Origin: Methylococcus mesophilus | GTDB lineage: Bacteria > Pseudomonadota > Gammaproteobacteria > Methylococcales > Methylococcaceae | Assembly: GCF_026247885.1 (NCBI RefSeq) | Contig: NZ_CP110921.1 | Coordinates: 310,001 to 374,000 of the forward strand | Direction: 5' to 3' | DNA: 64,000 nucleotides | In this document: piece by piece, positions 45,189 through 54,010 of the stretch | Numbering within the stretch: position 1 is the first letter of the stretch | Layout of the letters: each line of letters begins with the position of its first letter | The notes under the pieces: generated by a model | Database searches by the model: none | What the model was told of the DNA's origin: nothing | What the model saw: only the letters and a program-made list of their open reading frames with translations | Program-made: the position numbers and the translations under genes

Positions 45189-46142
45189 CTACTCGGAAAA
45201 TCCCTCGCGCAGCCATCCCGTCGCAAGCGTCATGGCTCCGCGAGCAGCCGCAGTATCGGCAAGGGCGTTCAACATCACGAAATCGTGAATGATGCCCTGG
45301 AAGCGTACTGCTGTGACCTTGACTCCGGCCTCTCGGAGCTTATTAGCGTAAGCTTCCCCCTCGTCACGCAGAACATCGGCCTGACCGGTAATTACCAAAG
45401 CTGGCGGTAAACCGCGCAATTGATCGGTAGTTGCTCTGAGGGGAGACGCAGTAATTTCGTTTCGTTCGTCGTCGTCCGTAGTGTACTGATCCCAGAACCA
45501 TTTCATGGCATCACGGGTGAGAAAATAGCCATTCGCAAATTGCTCATAGGATTTGGTATCGAAGGAAGCGTCGGTAACCGGATAAAACAGCAGTTGCAGT
45601 TTGATTGAAGGCCCACCCCGTACTTTGGACATCAGCGTCATCGCTGCGGCCATATTGCCGCCTACGCTATCACCGGCGACCGCCAAACGCTCCGAGTCCA
45701 AACCGTGTTCCTGGCCATTTTCGGCGACCCACTTCAATGCGGCATAGCATTCCTCGATCCCCGTGGGATATTTAGCTTCCGGAGACAAGCTATAGTTCGG
45801 AAAGACAACCGCCGCACCGGTACGGACGGCGAGTTCGCGAATAAGACGATCATGGGTATGCGCGTTGCCGAAAACCCAACCCGCGCCATGGAGGTAAAAA
45901 ATCACCGGTAGCGGGCTCGACGGCTCCTCTGGCCGAACGATTCTCACGGAGACTTGTCCGGTTGGGCCTCCAGAGATCAGCAAGTCTTCTACTGCAGCGG
46001 GCGGCTTGCTAATAGGAGTCGCCTGAACTGCATCAACGACCTCCCGCCCCTTTTCGGGTCCAAGCTCATAAAGGAACGGCGGATTTGCGGTTGCCGTGGC
46101 AAACTCGATGGCTTGAGGCTCAAGTTGAATACTGGTCGACAT
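45189..46142 (-). CDS. Alpha/beta hydrolase, hormone-sensitive-lipase family
   Basis: 317-residue carboxylesterase of the HSL (family IV) type. The oxyanion motif HGAGW (85-89) replaces the usual HGGG; nucleophile Ser159 lies in GDSVGG. The catalytic Asp is in the GQADVLRDEGE region and the His is in IIHDFV near 290. No signal peptide, so cytoplasmic. The substrate is probably a small acyl ester. It lies downstream of the small ferritin on the same strand, separated by 118 bases. Confidence 0.87.
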   Translation of the reverse strand: MSTSIQLEPQAIEFATATANPPFLYELGPEKGREVVDAVQATPISKPPAAVEDLLISGGPTGQVSVRIVRPEEPSSPLPVIFYLHGAGWVFGNAHTHDRLIRELAVRTGAAVVFPNYSLSPEAKYPTGIEECYAALKWVAENGQEHGLDSERLAVAGDSVGGNMAAAMTLMSKVRGGPSIKLQLLFYPVTDASFDTKSYEQFANGYFLTRDAMKWFWDQYTTDDDERNEITASPLRATTDQLRGLPPALVITGQADVLRDEGEAYANKLREAGVKVTAVRFQGIIHDFVMLNALADTAAARGAMTLATGWLREGFSE

Positions 46143-46260
46143 TATTTCGTTCCTTTTTCTCTTTGGTAACTGTCAAAAGGCGAGTAGGGATGGCGGACGG
46201 CTCATTTCACCCGTGATCTCTCGCTTAAGCGGGGGATACGCGGCCGAGTCTGCTGAACGC

Positions 46261-46563
46261 TTATGTTCCCTCTTCGAGGTGGTGTGCGATTGGCTTTTCT
46301 GTGAACAAGTAGTCCTTGAGCTCCTTGGAAAATCTCGCGTCCTTTCGCCGAATCCATTCAAGCACCATGGAGGCGTGCTCTTTTTCCTCATCTCGATTGT
46401 GCTCAAGGATCGCTCTAAGTTCAGGATCCTTGCATGCGTCAGCACGCTGGTTGTACCAATCAACGGCTTCAAGCTCTTCCATCAATGACACGATGGCTCG
46501 ATGCATATCCCGCGTTTCATCTGAAATATCCTCGACGGGCTCGTGATAACCAATACTGGACAT
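46261..46563 (-). CDS. Encapsulated-ferritin-type (EncFtn) protein without cargo tag
   Basis: 100 residues of the EncFtn/rubrerythrin-like family: two helices carrying HRAIVSLMEELEAVDWYNQRAD and AILEHNRDEEKEHASMVLEWIRR. From memory of the Rhodospirillum rubrum protein, Glu30, Glu60 and His63 correspond to its ferroxidase ligands (offset 2). Such proteins oxidise Fe(II) at a decamer-of-dimers interface, usually inside an encapsulin shell. This one ends LEEGT right after the second-helix extension and lacks the usual C-terminal Gly-Ser-Leu-type loading peptide. No encapsulin gene is adjacent. Start: the first ATG. Confidence 0.82.
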   Translation of the reverse strand: MSSIGYHEPVEDISDETRDMHRAIVSLMEELEAVDWYNQRADACKDPELRAILEHNRDEEKEHASMVLEWIRRKDARFSKELKDYLFTEKPIAHHLEEGT

Positions 46564-47220
46564 CTATTTCTCCTGTGGGTGTGGCACTCTGGCCCTTGAT
46601 AGCTTGACACAAAACTCGAAACTTAGTCTGTAACGCGAACACAGCTACGCTCCAGCGGTAGGTTGCCAGATCGTATACACTCAGTGTGTGCTGTATGCCT
46701 ATCGGTGAGCGTAGGAAAAATTCCACTTCCGTCTCTATAGCATCGGTGATAGCCGCAATGCTCGTTCATCTATATCGACGCTACTCGTCAAAAAGGTCTT
46801 CTATTATTTTTTTTCATATCCTAACACAAGGATACGGGCGATTGGCGAAAGTTATTTCTTAAAGCGTTGGCGTCCACTTTTTTTAGTCTATTTTATTATT
46901 GCCTGGCAACCCAGTGGCCGTGCTATAGCTACCTGGCTCAATCCATGCTTCCCTTCAAGATGGATCTCATCCGTTCCGGGTGATCCTGCTGTGTGCCGTT
47001 GTTTTTATACCAACATCGTACCGAGCGATGCCGTCTGACCCTAATCGTCTAGGATCTGCCGTACAGAAACCCCGTTCAGCATCTTGGCATCAAAACAGTA
47101 CTCGTAGATGGGCCAAGACCCTGCCAATCCACGTATGCTAACCTGGTGTTACAGTTTCGAAACCGCGTTGAGTAGGTTTTTTATGTCTGAAAAAAGTTAA
47201 ATATTCTGGCTCTAGTTCCA
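46564..47220. other. A/T-rich intergenic region in the accessory block
   Basis: About 660 bases with no supported gene. It includes a T-run (ATTATTTTTTTTCA near 46800-46815), a short hairpin TATCCT-AACACA-AGGATA (46817-46834) and a plus-strand TTGACA at about 46604. No transposase, tRNA or repeat of either was seen. It would hold the promoter of the ferritin gene and end the long secreted-protein gene. Confidence 0.4.
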
Positions 47221-48795
47221 TCAACGAATCGAGATCGTGACATCCGCGTTCGACAACCCCTCTTGGGTATTAATCACGATGCTTTGATTATCTCCGGTCG
47301 GCTGATTTCCAGGAATGACAATTTTCAGCTTGGTGTTGCTTTCTACCACTTCGTAGTTGGCTGCGGGAACTTGAGTGCCGCCGATCAAGACGCCGCTGAT
47401 TAAATAAAAGTTAGTGCCGAACACGGTGATGACATCGCCGGGCTTCGCTGTGGGTTTGCTTACACTTGCTACCGTGGGAGGGGCGAGCGTGGTATGGTTG
47501 AAAGGCTGGGGCACGGAAGACGATAGCGTGATACTAACTGTTGGAGAGTCGCGGTAAAAAATTAAAGCAGGTTCTCCTTCCGCATAAGTAGAATAGACAA
47601 GCGGTTCTCCGGATATATATGCCTGCAGAGGCACTGCCCAGATCCAGTTCTGGGTATAGGCAAAGGTCTTGTTTGCTAATGTGTCGTTATCGTTGGCTGC
47701 AGTTATATACTTCCAACGCGTGACCCCGTTCTGCGGATTTCCCTCATAGGTAATATTCGTGCGTTGGACGGTAGTGCTGGTGGAATTGGAGATTGTCATG
47801 CCCGTATTGACTGTCGCAATCGCCCCTTTGTTGTATCCTGCGACTCCGCCGATGCTATAATTCACGCCGCTGGAATAAGTTGTCGCTCTCTCGGTATTCC
47901 CAGGCCCGAATTGTATGGTGACGGGATCAACGACAGGCGTTAACAAAATATTGTTTGACTTGAGATGGTCAAAAGGAATAAACGATATATTTGGATTTCG
48001 CAAGGTCAACCATTGCTGGACGTAATAATAGTCAACGCCCGAAAGGAACGATCGCGCCGCCCAAGTATGATTGACCAACTGCAAGACGGTGCCGTTGGAA
48101 ATGCTCTGCACCTTATCCGTCAGGGTGGAGTTTGCAAGCTCTGTCAGGTCGTTTGAAGGACTTTCCGCGTTCGGACGCGGAGCCTCAGGCCATTTAGTGA
48201 ATACCGCCTTGAGCCATTGGGCCTCGCGTCGCTCCGCCAATATCGGGTTACGCATCTCGAAATTGCCTTGGAAAGATCGCTCGCCCAAGATGTGTGTTCT
48301 ATGCAATCGATGGGTACCGCAGCAGTTCTCTGCTACGTCTTCACGAACGGCTACCAGCGGCACAGTTGGGGAATTGGAAGTCTCGTCGGCCAGCAGAATG
48401 GGGAGAGCCCTCCCCACCAGCACTCGCAAATGTTCGGCTTTTTCGTCATCCGCCTCAACCATGGCAACCGTCAAGCCCGCAGCATAGGCATGCTGAATGA
48501 ATTTCGCTATGGCCGGATTAGCCAGGTCCTCTGCGGTCAGCACGACTCCTCTTGCGTTGGACGGAAAATCCGTGATCGGCGTAGGATTATGGATATCCTT
48601 CAACCTGAAGCTCCCGCGCAGCAATTTCACGGCATGGCCCGGATAGCCAAAATGTTGAGCTCCGGGCGCAACGTATACAACGCCACGCGGATTGTCTGCA
48701 CCTAGTACCGTTCCGGAGCCCAGCCAGAGGGAGAGTGAAATAACCCCAAGTGCGAAATTGTGGCGCTGAGGCCGATTGTTATTCCAATTAGTCAT
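47221..48795 (-). CDS. Secreted protein with C-terminal IPT/TIG domain, possible pore-former
   Basis: 524 residues. A basic N-terminus and hydrophobic stretch (FALGVISLSLWLGSGTVLGA) give a signal peptide cleaved near residue 33. The first 200 residues are a globular alpha/beta-like region of no recognised family (with GVVYVAPGAQHFGYPGHAV). The middle (about 290-370) is rich in Ser, Thr, Gly, Asn and Tyr, in the style of the beta-hairpin stem of leukocidin-type toxins. The C-terminus (about 435-520) is an IPT/TIG immunoglobulin-like fold (PTVASVSKPTAKPGDVITVFGTNF). It lies between two heme genes and the ferritin. Pore-forming ability is conjecture. Confidence 0.6.
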   Translation of the reverse strand: MTNWNNNRPQRHNFALGVISLSLWLGSGTVLGADNPRGVVYVAPGAQHFGYPGHAVKLLRGSFRLKDIHNPTPITDFPSNARGVVLTAEDLANPAIAKFIQHAYAAGLTVAMVEADDEKAEHLRVLVGRALPILLADETSNSPTVPLVAVREDVAENCCGTHRLHRTHILGERSFQGNFEMRNPILAERREAQWLKAVFTKWPEAPRPNAESPSNDLTELANSTLTDKVQSISNGTVLQLVNHTWAARSFLSGVDYYYVQQWLTLRNPNISFIPFDHLKSNNILLTPVVDPVTIQFGPGNTERATTYSSGVNYSIGGVAGYNKGAIATVNTGMTISNSTSTTVQRTNITYEGNPQNGVTRWKYITAANDNDTLANKTFAYTQNWIWAVPLQAYISGEPLVYSTYAEGEPALIFYRDSPTVSITLSSSVPQPFNHTTLAPPTVASVSKPTAKPGDVITVFGTNFYLISGVLIGGTQVPAANYEVVESNTKLKIVIPGNQPTGDNQSIVINTQEGLSNADVTISIR

Positions 48796-48843
48796 CTCGG
48801 GTTCCTGTCATGAAAGTATAGTTTGGAAAATGCCTTCGCCGCC

Positions 48844-50103
48844 CTATTCTCTACTGCGTTTCGTCGAGGAAAAACCATCCGAGAGCGTTCTTAGAAAGGC
48901 AACGATCGCATCTTCTTCTTGAGCCGACAATTTTAGATTTCCTAACTCCGTCCGGTTGACGTTAGCCGCCACCTCGGGAGCTGGCCAGCAGTTGATGCCC
49001 GCCTTCGGCTCGGGAATGTCATCGCAAACCGGCAAGACATCCCGAGTGTTGTAAAAATGGACTACTTCTTTCAGGCTCTTGAAGACGCCGTTATGCATGT
49101 ATGCCTTCAAAAAGGCCAGCGATGGGCGCTTATCCACATTGCGAACGCTTGGAACTTTATGCTTGCCGCTATTTTCGTCCGCATACTGAGCAAAATCAGG
49201 CCTACTAGCCAGGAAGCCACCTAAACCCATATCTATCCAATCGGTCCCCAGCGGATTGAACTCAGCCGGCATATGGTAGAACGGGTTTTCCAGATTTTTT
49301 GGAACACCGATATTGTCGTAAGTAAAATCGGTCAACAGCGGCAAACGGCGTCCATGATTCGTTTTTTTCGTGGTGTGACAGTTCGAGCACTTGGCCTTCC
49401 CTTTGAACAACTCGAGGCCTTTTTTCTCCTGCCTCGTCAATTTTGCTCTGCCTGTCAGATATGCGTCGTATTTCGAACTGAACGGGCTGACTTCCTCGGA
49501 GGCTTCGAACGCCGCAATAGCTAGCGCGAAGCGGTTATAGGTCTCGGACCAATTGTTGCAATCCAGGGCGCCAATACCGAAGGATTGAGTGAAAAGATCT
49601 GAATAGCTCAAGCCGGTTAGCTGCTCGGCGAAGTCGGAACTGAGAACTTTTTGGCAAACCTCCAAAGAGCTGGAATTATTTTGTTCCAGAGGATGAAGAA
49701 ATGGGCCCAGGGCCTGGTCGGCCGCGGGATTTCCGAGTTTTTCTCCGGTCGCACGACCGTCCCAGAAATTGCCACCCACAAAATTTCCCGTTTCGTCTCG
49801 GTGTAAGACTGGACTGAACGACGCATATCCTGCAGTCGGCAGTTTGCGGTTGCCGAACCGCTTTTGCATCGCTCCTTCGTGAACTCCCCCGTGAAGGTTG
49901 CTATCCTGATCGGGACTTGTCCACCCAGCTTCAGCGCTGTGGCAGCCCGCGCAGGATTGCCCAGGGGGTATCGACAAACTGGCATCAAAAAACAGCGCCT
50001 TACCAAGCAGTTCCTCAACCGTCAGACCCCGCTCCGCGTGGACTTCACAGGTTGCAGCAAGCAAGCACGCTATGGCAGGGCCCAGATTGCCTGCAAATCT
50101 CAT
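48844..50103 (-). CDS. Di-heme cytochrome c peroxidase (MauG/CcpA family)
   Basis: 419 residues with a signal peptide (about 1-23, ends VHA). Two CxxCH sites: C51-A-G-C-H55 in SCAGCHSAEAGW and C239-S-N-C-H243 in KAKCSNCHTTKK, with the family's FWDGRATG and the C-terminal KAYMHNGVFKSLKEVVHFYNTRD. Members reduce H2O2 or, as MauG, oxidise partner proteins in the periplasm. Its own signal peptide and position next to the IPT-domain gene suggest a shared extracellular or surface role. Its substrate is not shown. Confidence 0.87.
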   Translation of the reverse strand: MRFAGNLGPAIACLLAATCEVHAERGLTVEELLGKALFFDASLSIPPGQSCAGCHSAEAGWTSPDQDSNLHGGVHEGAMQKRFGNRKLPTAGYASFSPVLHRDETGNFVGGNFWDGRATGEKLGNPAADQALGPFLHPLEQNNSSSLEVCQKVLSSDFAEQLTGLSYSDLFTQSFGIGALDCNNWSETYNRFALAIAAFEASEEVSPFSSKYDAYLTGRAKLTRQEKKGLELFKGKAKCSNCHTTKKTNHGRRLPLLTDFTYDNIGVPKNLENPFYHMPAEFNPLGTDWIDMGLGGFLASRPDFAQYADENSGKHKVPSVRNVDKRPSLAFLKAYMHNGVFKSLKEVVHFYNTRDVLPVCDDIPEPKAGINCWPAPEVAANVNRTELGNLKLSAQEEDAIVAFLRTLSDGFSSTKRSRE

Positions 50104-50363
50104 ATCGCTGACTCTCTATGTGTATATAGGACCGCAAGAATTAGGTTTCCCGCGCTCTCATGGAAAGACGCAGGTTTGGCGAGCTAGTGCGGCGATAGGT
50201 TCCGCCCAAACGGGCTGGAAAACACCGACGAGCAAGGCGGCTGCAAGGTCTTGAAGAGGTTTGAGGCATGCGCCGGCCTGTTGATCGGGGGCACACTATC
50301 GAATGGGAGCCTACAGATAGCCTACAGATCCGGGATGTCGAGAGAAAAGTGCTGCTAGGGTGG

Positions 50364-53300
50364 TTAGTGCTGTGCGATGCTGTCGTAGACTGCCAGGGTG
50401 GCGGCACCCGGCGCCACGCCAAGATGGGTGGTGAGCATTTGTTTGCAGCGCAGGAAGACTTCAACTGCTTCGGCCGAACGTCCGCTGTCGCGGTAACAGA
50501 GCATGAGGCCGCGGTAGAGAGCTTCGGCAAGGTGGTCGAGCTCGATGCCACGACGGTAGAGAGAGATGGCCTGTTCCAGATCACCGGCCTGCTGCCGGTG
50601 GGCGGCCACCATGGCGATTATCCGCTCCAACCTGCCTCGTAGGCGCTGCCGGGTCGCCAATATCCAGGCCTGATCTTCTTCGCACGCCAGGAAATGCCCT
50701 TGGTAGGTTCGCAGCAGTTTATCGGACAGTTGCAGCAATGGAGCGGGATTCGACGCGCCGGGCCGGAGCAGCAATTCGATGTCGGTGATCAGACGCTCCA
50801 TCTGCCAGACATCCACCCACACATGGTGGGTCTCCAGGCTCAGCTTGCCGGCCCTCAAGGTGATGGCCTTACCGCTGCCCAGCAATTTGCGCAGCCGGTG
50901 CAGGGTAATTTCGAAGAGCTTCTGGGTATCGCCTTCGGCGTCCGGCCACAGGGCATCGATCAAGGCATTGGCGTGGACGTCCCGTCCACCCTGGGCTATC
51001 AGCGCCTTGAGCAGTTCCATCGGTTTGTTTTGCGCCTTGGCCTGAAAGCGCATTTCCGCGCCGTTTCTAACCACGGCGAAGCGGCCGAGCGTGTAAATCC
51101 TTATCTCCCAAGGCCAGTGCTCGATTTCCAGCGGCGGCTGATCGGGCATCATGCGGTGCCGGCGGATCACTGACTGTACGTAGTCCACCTCGATACCGGC
51201 CTCCAGAGCTCGCAAGAACAAGGGCAATACCAGCGGCGGCAGGCAATGGGGCCAACTGACGAATTCCCGTTGCCTACCTTGGGCCAAGGCTCTGCGCAGG
51301 TGCTCCAGACCCGATGTTTCCTCGTCCCGCGCCAGGACTAGATAGCTTTCGGCCAGTTCACTTTGGAAATCGAACAAGGGACTGCCGAGATACTGGACGC
51401 CGAGGCGACGTGCCTCGGCGAGTTCGGCAGTGGCTTCGGCGTGCGACTCTTGTCCGCAGGCGATATAGGCAAGCGATAGCCTCAAGTAAGGCTTAATAAA
51501 ATAGGTCGTTGTTTCTTTCGCGATCCGCAACGCCGTGCGGGCGTGTTCCTGGGCTACAGCGTAGTCTTTTCGGCACAGGGCATCGCCGACGGACTGGCAA
51601 TGGTAGGTCAGGCTGCCGTTGCCACGGCCGCCGGAGGCGGCGACGGCAACAGCGAGGCGCTCCAATAGGTCACGGGACCGAGCCAGATCGCCGAATTTCT
51701 GGGCGATCATGGCTCCCTGGCAAAGGAACGCTATATCCGAGCGATGAATTCCCAGGGCATGGCATTTTTCCAGGCCTTCCTCCATCGCCCGCAGGCAATC
51801 GTCGTAGGCGCTCGTCATCTGGAAGTACTGAGCCCGGGCCGCCCAAGCGGCTACTTGCATGGTGGGCGTCGTCGCCTGCCAGGCAGGGTCACGGCAAAGC
51901 CGGTCGAACACCAGGCGTGCTTTGGCGAAATCTCCGGACCACAGGTGCTGGTGCAGCACCGTGCCGGCGAGGCCATTTTTTGTGTCGGAGTCGATGCCGT
52001 CCAGCGCCAGCAGCCGTTCGGCGCGCATGGCCCAATAGGCGGTACGCTGCGGCTGGCCGTAAAAGAGCAGCAACGACCACAGCAGTGCCAGGGTGGTGCG
52101 TGCTTCGACCGTGAGGGAAGGGAACTCTGGATGGCGCGTCCGTAGCGCATCGAAGTCTTCCCAACAGGTACTGTCGATGACCTGTACGTCCAAGTCGCCA
52201 AACAGGGATTCAAGCATCCCGCTCCAGGCAAGGTATTGGCCGTTGGGGTCTCGTAAGGTCTGAAATCGACTAAAAGCCAGGCCGAAATGGCGACGCGCAT
52301 CTGGGGGGTCGAACGCCATGGCGGCGACGCCCTGCCAGTAGGACAGCCAGGGTTGCTCTGCCACGACGTCCGCAGGCACGGCGCGCAGCCAACCCGCCAG
52401 TGTTTTCGATCGTCCTTCGGACGCGAGGATCGGAGCCTGCCGCAGCAACAGTGGGACGAGTTCGTCCCAGGCCTGCGCATCCCGCAGCAGTTCCATGGCC
52501 CCTTCCGGCTCGTTTGCCTGTTCAAGCAGCGCGCCGGCCCGCCGGCGCAGGTCCTTGAGACGCTGGGGAGAAAAAACCGATTGGGCGCGGGCCAGCAGGA
52601 ATTCGCGGAATAAGGCGTGATAGCGATAGGCGGCGCCGTCGGCGTGAGGGCGCCGCTCGATGAAGTAATGCCGCCGGTACAAGTCCGCCAGGATGGCGGG
52701 TGCCTCCGGACGGCCGGTGAGTTCCATGGCCATCGCCGCGCTCATGCCCGGCAGGATGGCGGTCTGCAGCAGGAAATCCCGAGCTACCGGTTCGGTTCTG
52801 GAAAACAGTTCGCCGGCAAAGTAGTCGAACACGATTTCGCGCGCTTGGGGGTGGTCTTCCATCCGCGGTTGATCCGGCTTCCGCGCCCATTCCGCCAACA
52901 GGACCAGGCCCGCTACCCATCCCTCGGAACGAGCATAGAGCCGTTTCAGCAACTCTGGTGAGGGAACCCACTGTCCGTGGGACTGGCAATATACGATGGC
53001 TTCGGCTTCGTCCGGCGTCAGTCGCAATGCCTCCCAATCAAGCAGGGCGAGCGACTGATTGAGGCGCAATCGGGCCAATGCGGGCGGCGGCTGATCGCGG
53101 CTGATCAGAATCATGCGGAATCCGGCGGGAAGCTCGGCTAAGCCGTCGCGGATTACGTCGTGTAACAAGGCTTCCGGACCTACCTCATGGCAATCCTCGA
53201 GCACAATTACGAAAGGCGGTTCAAAACGGCCATACGCCTCCCGGAAATAGCGGTGGCTAAACACCGACAAATTCGGCAGAAACTCGGGGGAGAAACGGGG

Positions 53301-53639
53301 CAGGGGGACAGTTGCCGGCGCTGTTTGCCGCACCGCCTGGTTCATGTAGTGGAAGAAGCCTGCCACGTCGACGTCGTCGCTCTGGACTTGATACCAAAGG
53401 CAAGGCAGCTTGCGCGCCTCCAGATAACTCGCCACCAAGGTGGTCTTGCCTGCACCGCCGGGAGCCGTGACATGGATCACCGGGCGGTTTTGCTCCTGGT
53501 CCAGCAGCTGAAATAGCCGCTCTCGCCAATAGACCTCCCCCAAGCGCGGACGATTGATCTTTGCAAGATTTCGCTCGCCGACGGATGAAATCGGCGCGGG
53601 AGGGGACGGAAGCTCGGTTTCTTGTTGCTTTTCGCTCAT
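50364..53639 (-). CDS. STAND-ATPase transcriptional regulator (MalT-like, SARP/BTAD C-terminus)
   Basis: 1091-residue regulator. N-terminal STAND ATPase with Walker A APGGAGKTTL (61-69) and a VLEDCHEVG-like Walker B near 156-164. A long helical repeat region (about 400-820) follows, with TPR-like character. An OmpR-like winged helix at about 850-950 (YTLGRFAVVRNGAEMRFQAKAQNKPMELL) is followed by a bacterial transcriptional activation domain ending LTTHLGVAPGAATLAVYDSI. Such regulators are usually activated by ligand and ATP binding. It lies on the same strand between pqq genes and the heme/secretion genes, so one of these groups is a plausible target. Confidence 0.88.
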   Translation of the reverse strand: MSEKQQETELPSPPAPISSVGERNLAKINRPRLGEVYWRERLFQLLDQEQNRPVIHVTAPGGAGKTTLVASYLEARKLPCLWYQVQSDDVDVAGFFHYMNQAVRQTAPATVPLPRFSPEFLPNLSVFSHRYFREAYGRFEPPFVIVLEDCHEVGPEALLHDVIRDGLAELPAGFRMILISRDQPPPALARLRLNQSLALLDWEALRLTPDEAEAIVYCQSHGQWVPSPELLKRLYARSEGWVAGLVLLAEWARKPDQPRMEDHPQAREIVFDYFAGELFSRTEPVARDFLLQTAILPGMSAAMAMELTGRPEAPAILADLYRRHYFIERRPHADGAAYRYHALFREFLLARAQSVFSPQRLKDLRRRAGALLEQANEPEGAMELLRDAQAWDELVPLLLRQAPILASEGRSKTLAGWLRAVPADVVAEQPWLSYWQGVAAMAFDPPDARRHFGLAFSRFQTLRDPNGQYLAWSGMLESLFGDLDVQVIDSTCWEDFDALRTRHPEFPSLTVEARTTLALLWSLLLFYGQPQRTAYWAMRAERLLALDGIDSDTKNGLAGTVLHQHLWSGDFAKARLVFDRLCRDPAWQATTPTMQVAAWAARAQYFQMTSAYDDCLRAMEEGLEKCHALGIHRSDIAFLCQGAMIAQKFGDLARSRDLLERLAVAVAASGGRGNGSLTYHCQSVGDALCRKDYAVAQEHARTALRIAKETTTYFIKPYLRLSLAYIACGQESHAEATAELAEARRLGVQYLGSPLFDFQSELAESYLVLARDEETSGLEHLRRALAQGRQREFVSWPHCLPPLVLPLFLRALEAGIEVDYVQSVIRRHRMMPDQPPLEIEHWPWEIRIYTLGRFAVVRNGAEMRFQAKAQNKPMELLKALIAQGGRDVHANALIDALWPDAEGDTQKLFEITLHRLRKLLGSGKAITLRAGKLSLETHHVWVDVWQMERLITDIELLLRPGASNPAPLLQLSDKLLRTYQGHFLACEEDQAWILATRQRLRGRLERIIAMVAAHRQQAGDLEQAISLYRRGIELDHLAEALYRGLMLCYRDSGRSAEAVEVFLRCKQMLTTHLGVAPGAATLAVYDSIAQH

Positions 53640-54010
53640 GGCTGCCGGGGTGTACCGCTCCCCAAAAGGGACCAGTAAAAAAGTCGTACTTCGAAAGACG
53701 AACTCTTAGAGTGATCTTGCACCTCCCTTGTGACACCCATTCTGAACAAGCGGCCATTCGCGCGTCAAAGTCAGATGGTGACAGGTAATTGAGCACCGAA
53801 TCCGTCCCTGCTGCCGGTCGCAGCAGGGCTCCATGTATAGGAACAGACCGACTAGAGGCTCATATTTTCTTCTCGGGATTGCGCGATGTCAGGATAAGCT
53901 CGATGCACTGAACCCGACATCTGTGGAGAGCAGGATCGGGCTGACGTCATCCCAATCTTATACCGGCTACCGTAGCCGCATGAGCAAAGCCGGTCACCGT
54001 CAAAAATAGG
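53640..54010. other. Intergenic region between the regulator and pqqE
   Basis: About 370 bases, no gene supported. It contains a perfect 9-bp hairpin CCCTGCTGC/GCAGCAGGG (53806-53828, 5-base loop, no T-run) and a weaker inverted repeat ACCGGCT/AGCCGGT (53962-53994) just after the pqqE stop that may help end pqq transcription. It likely holds the promoter of the regulator gene. Confidence 0.45.

Noticed and set aside
46173-46260. Possible frameshifted tail of the EncFtn gene ending in SRPPSLLAF
   Set aside because: The tail does not resemble known encapsulin loading peptides (LTIGSL-type), and the short version ends like other full helices. Kept only as a note.
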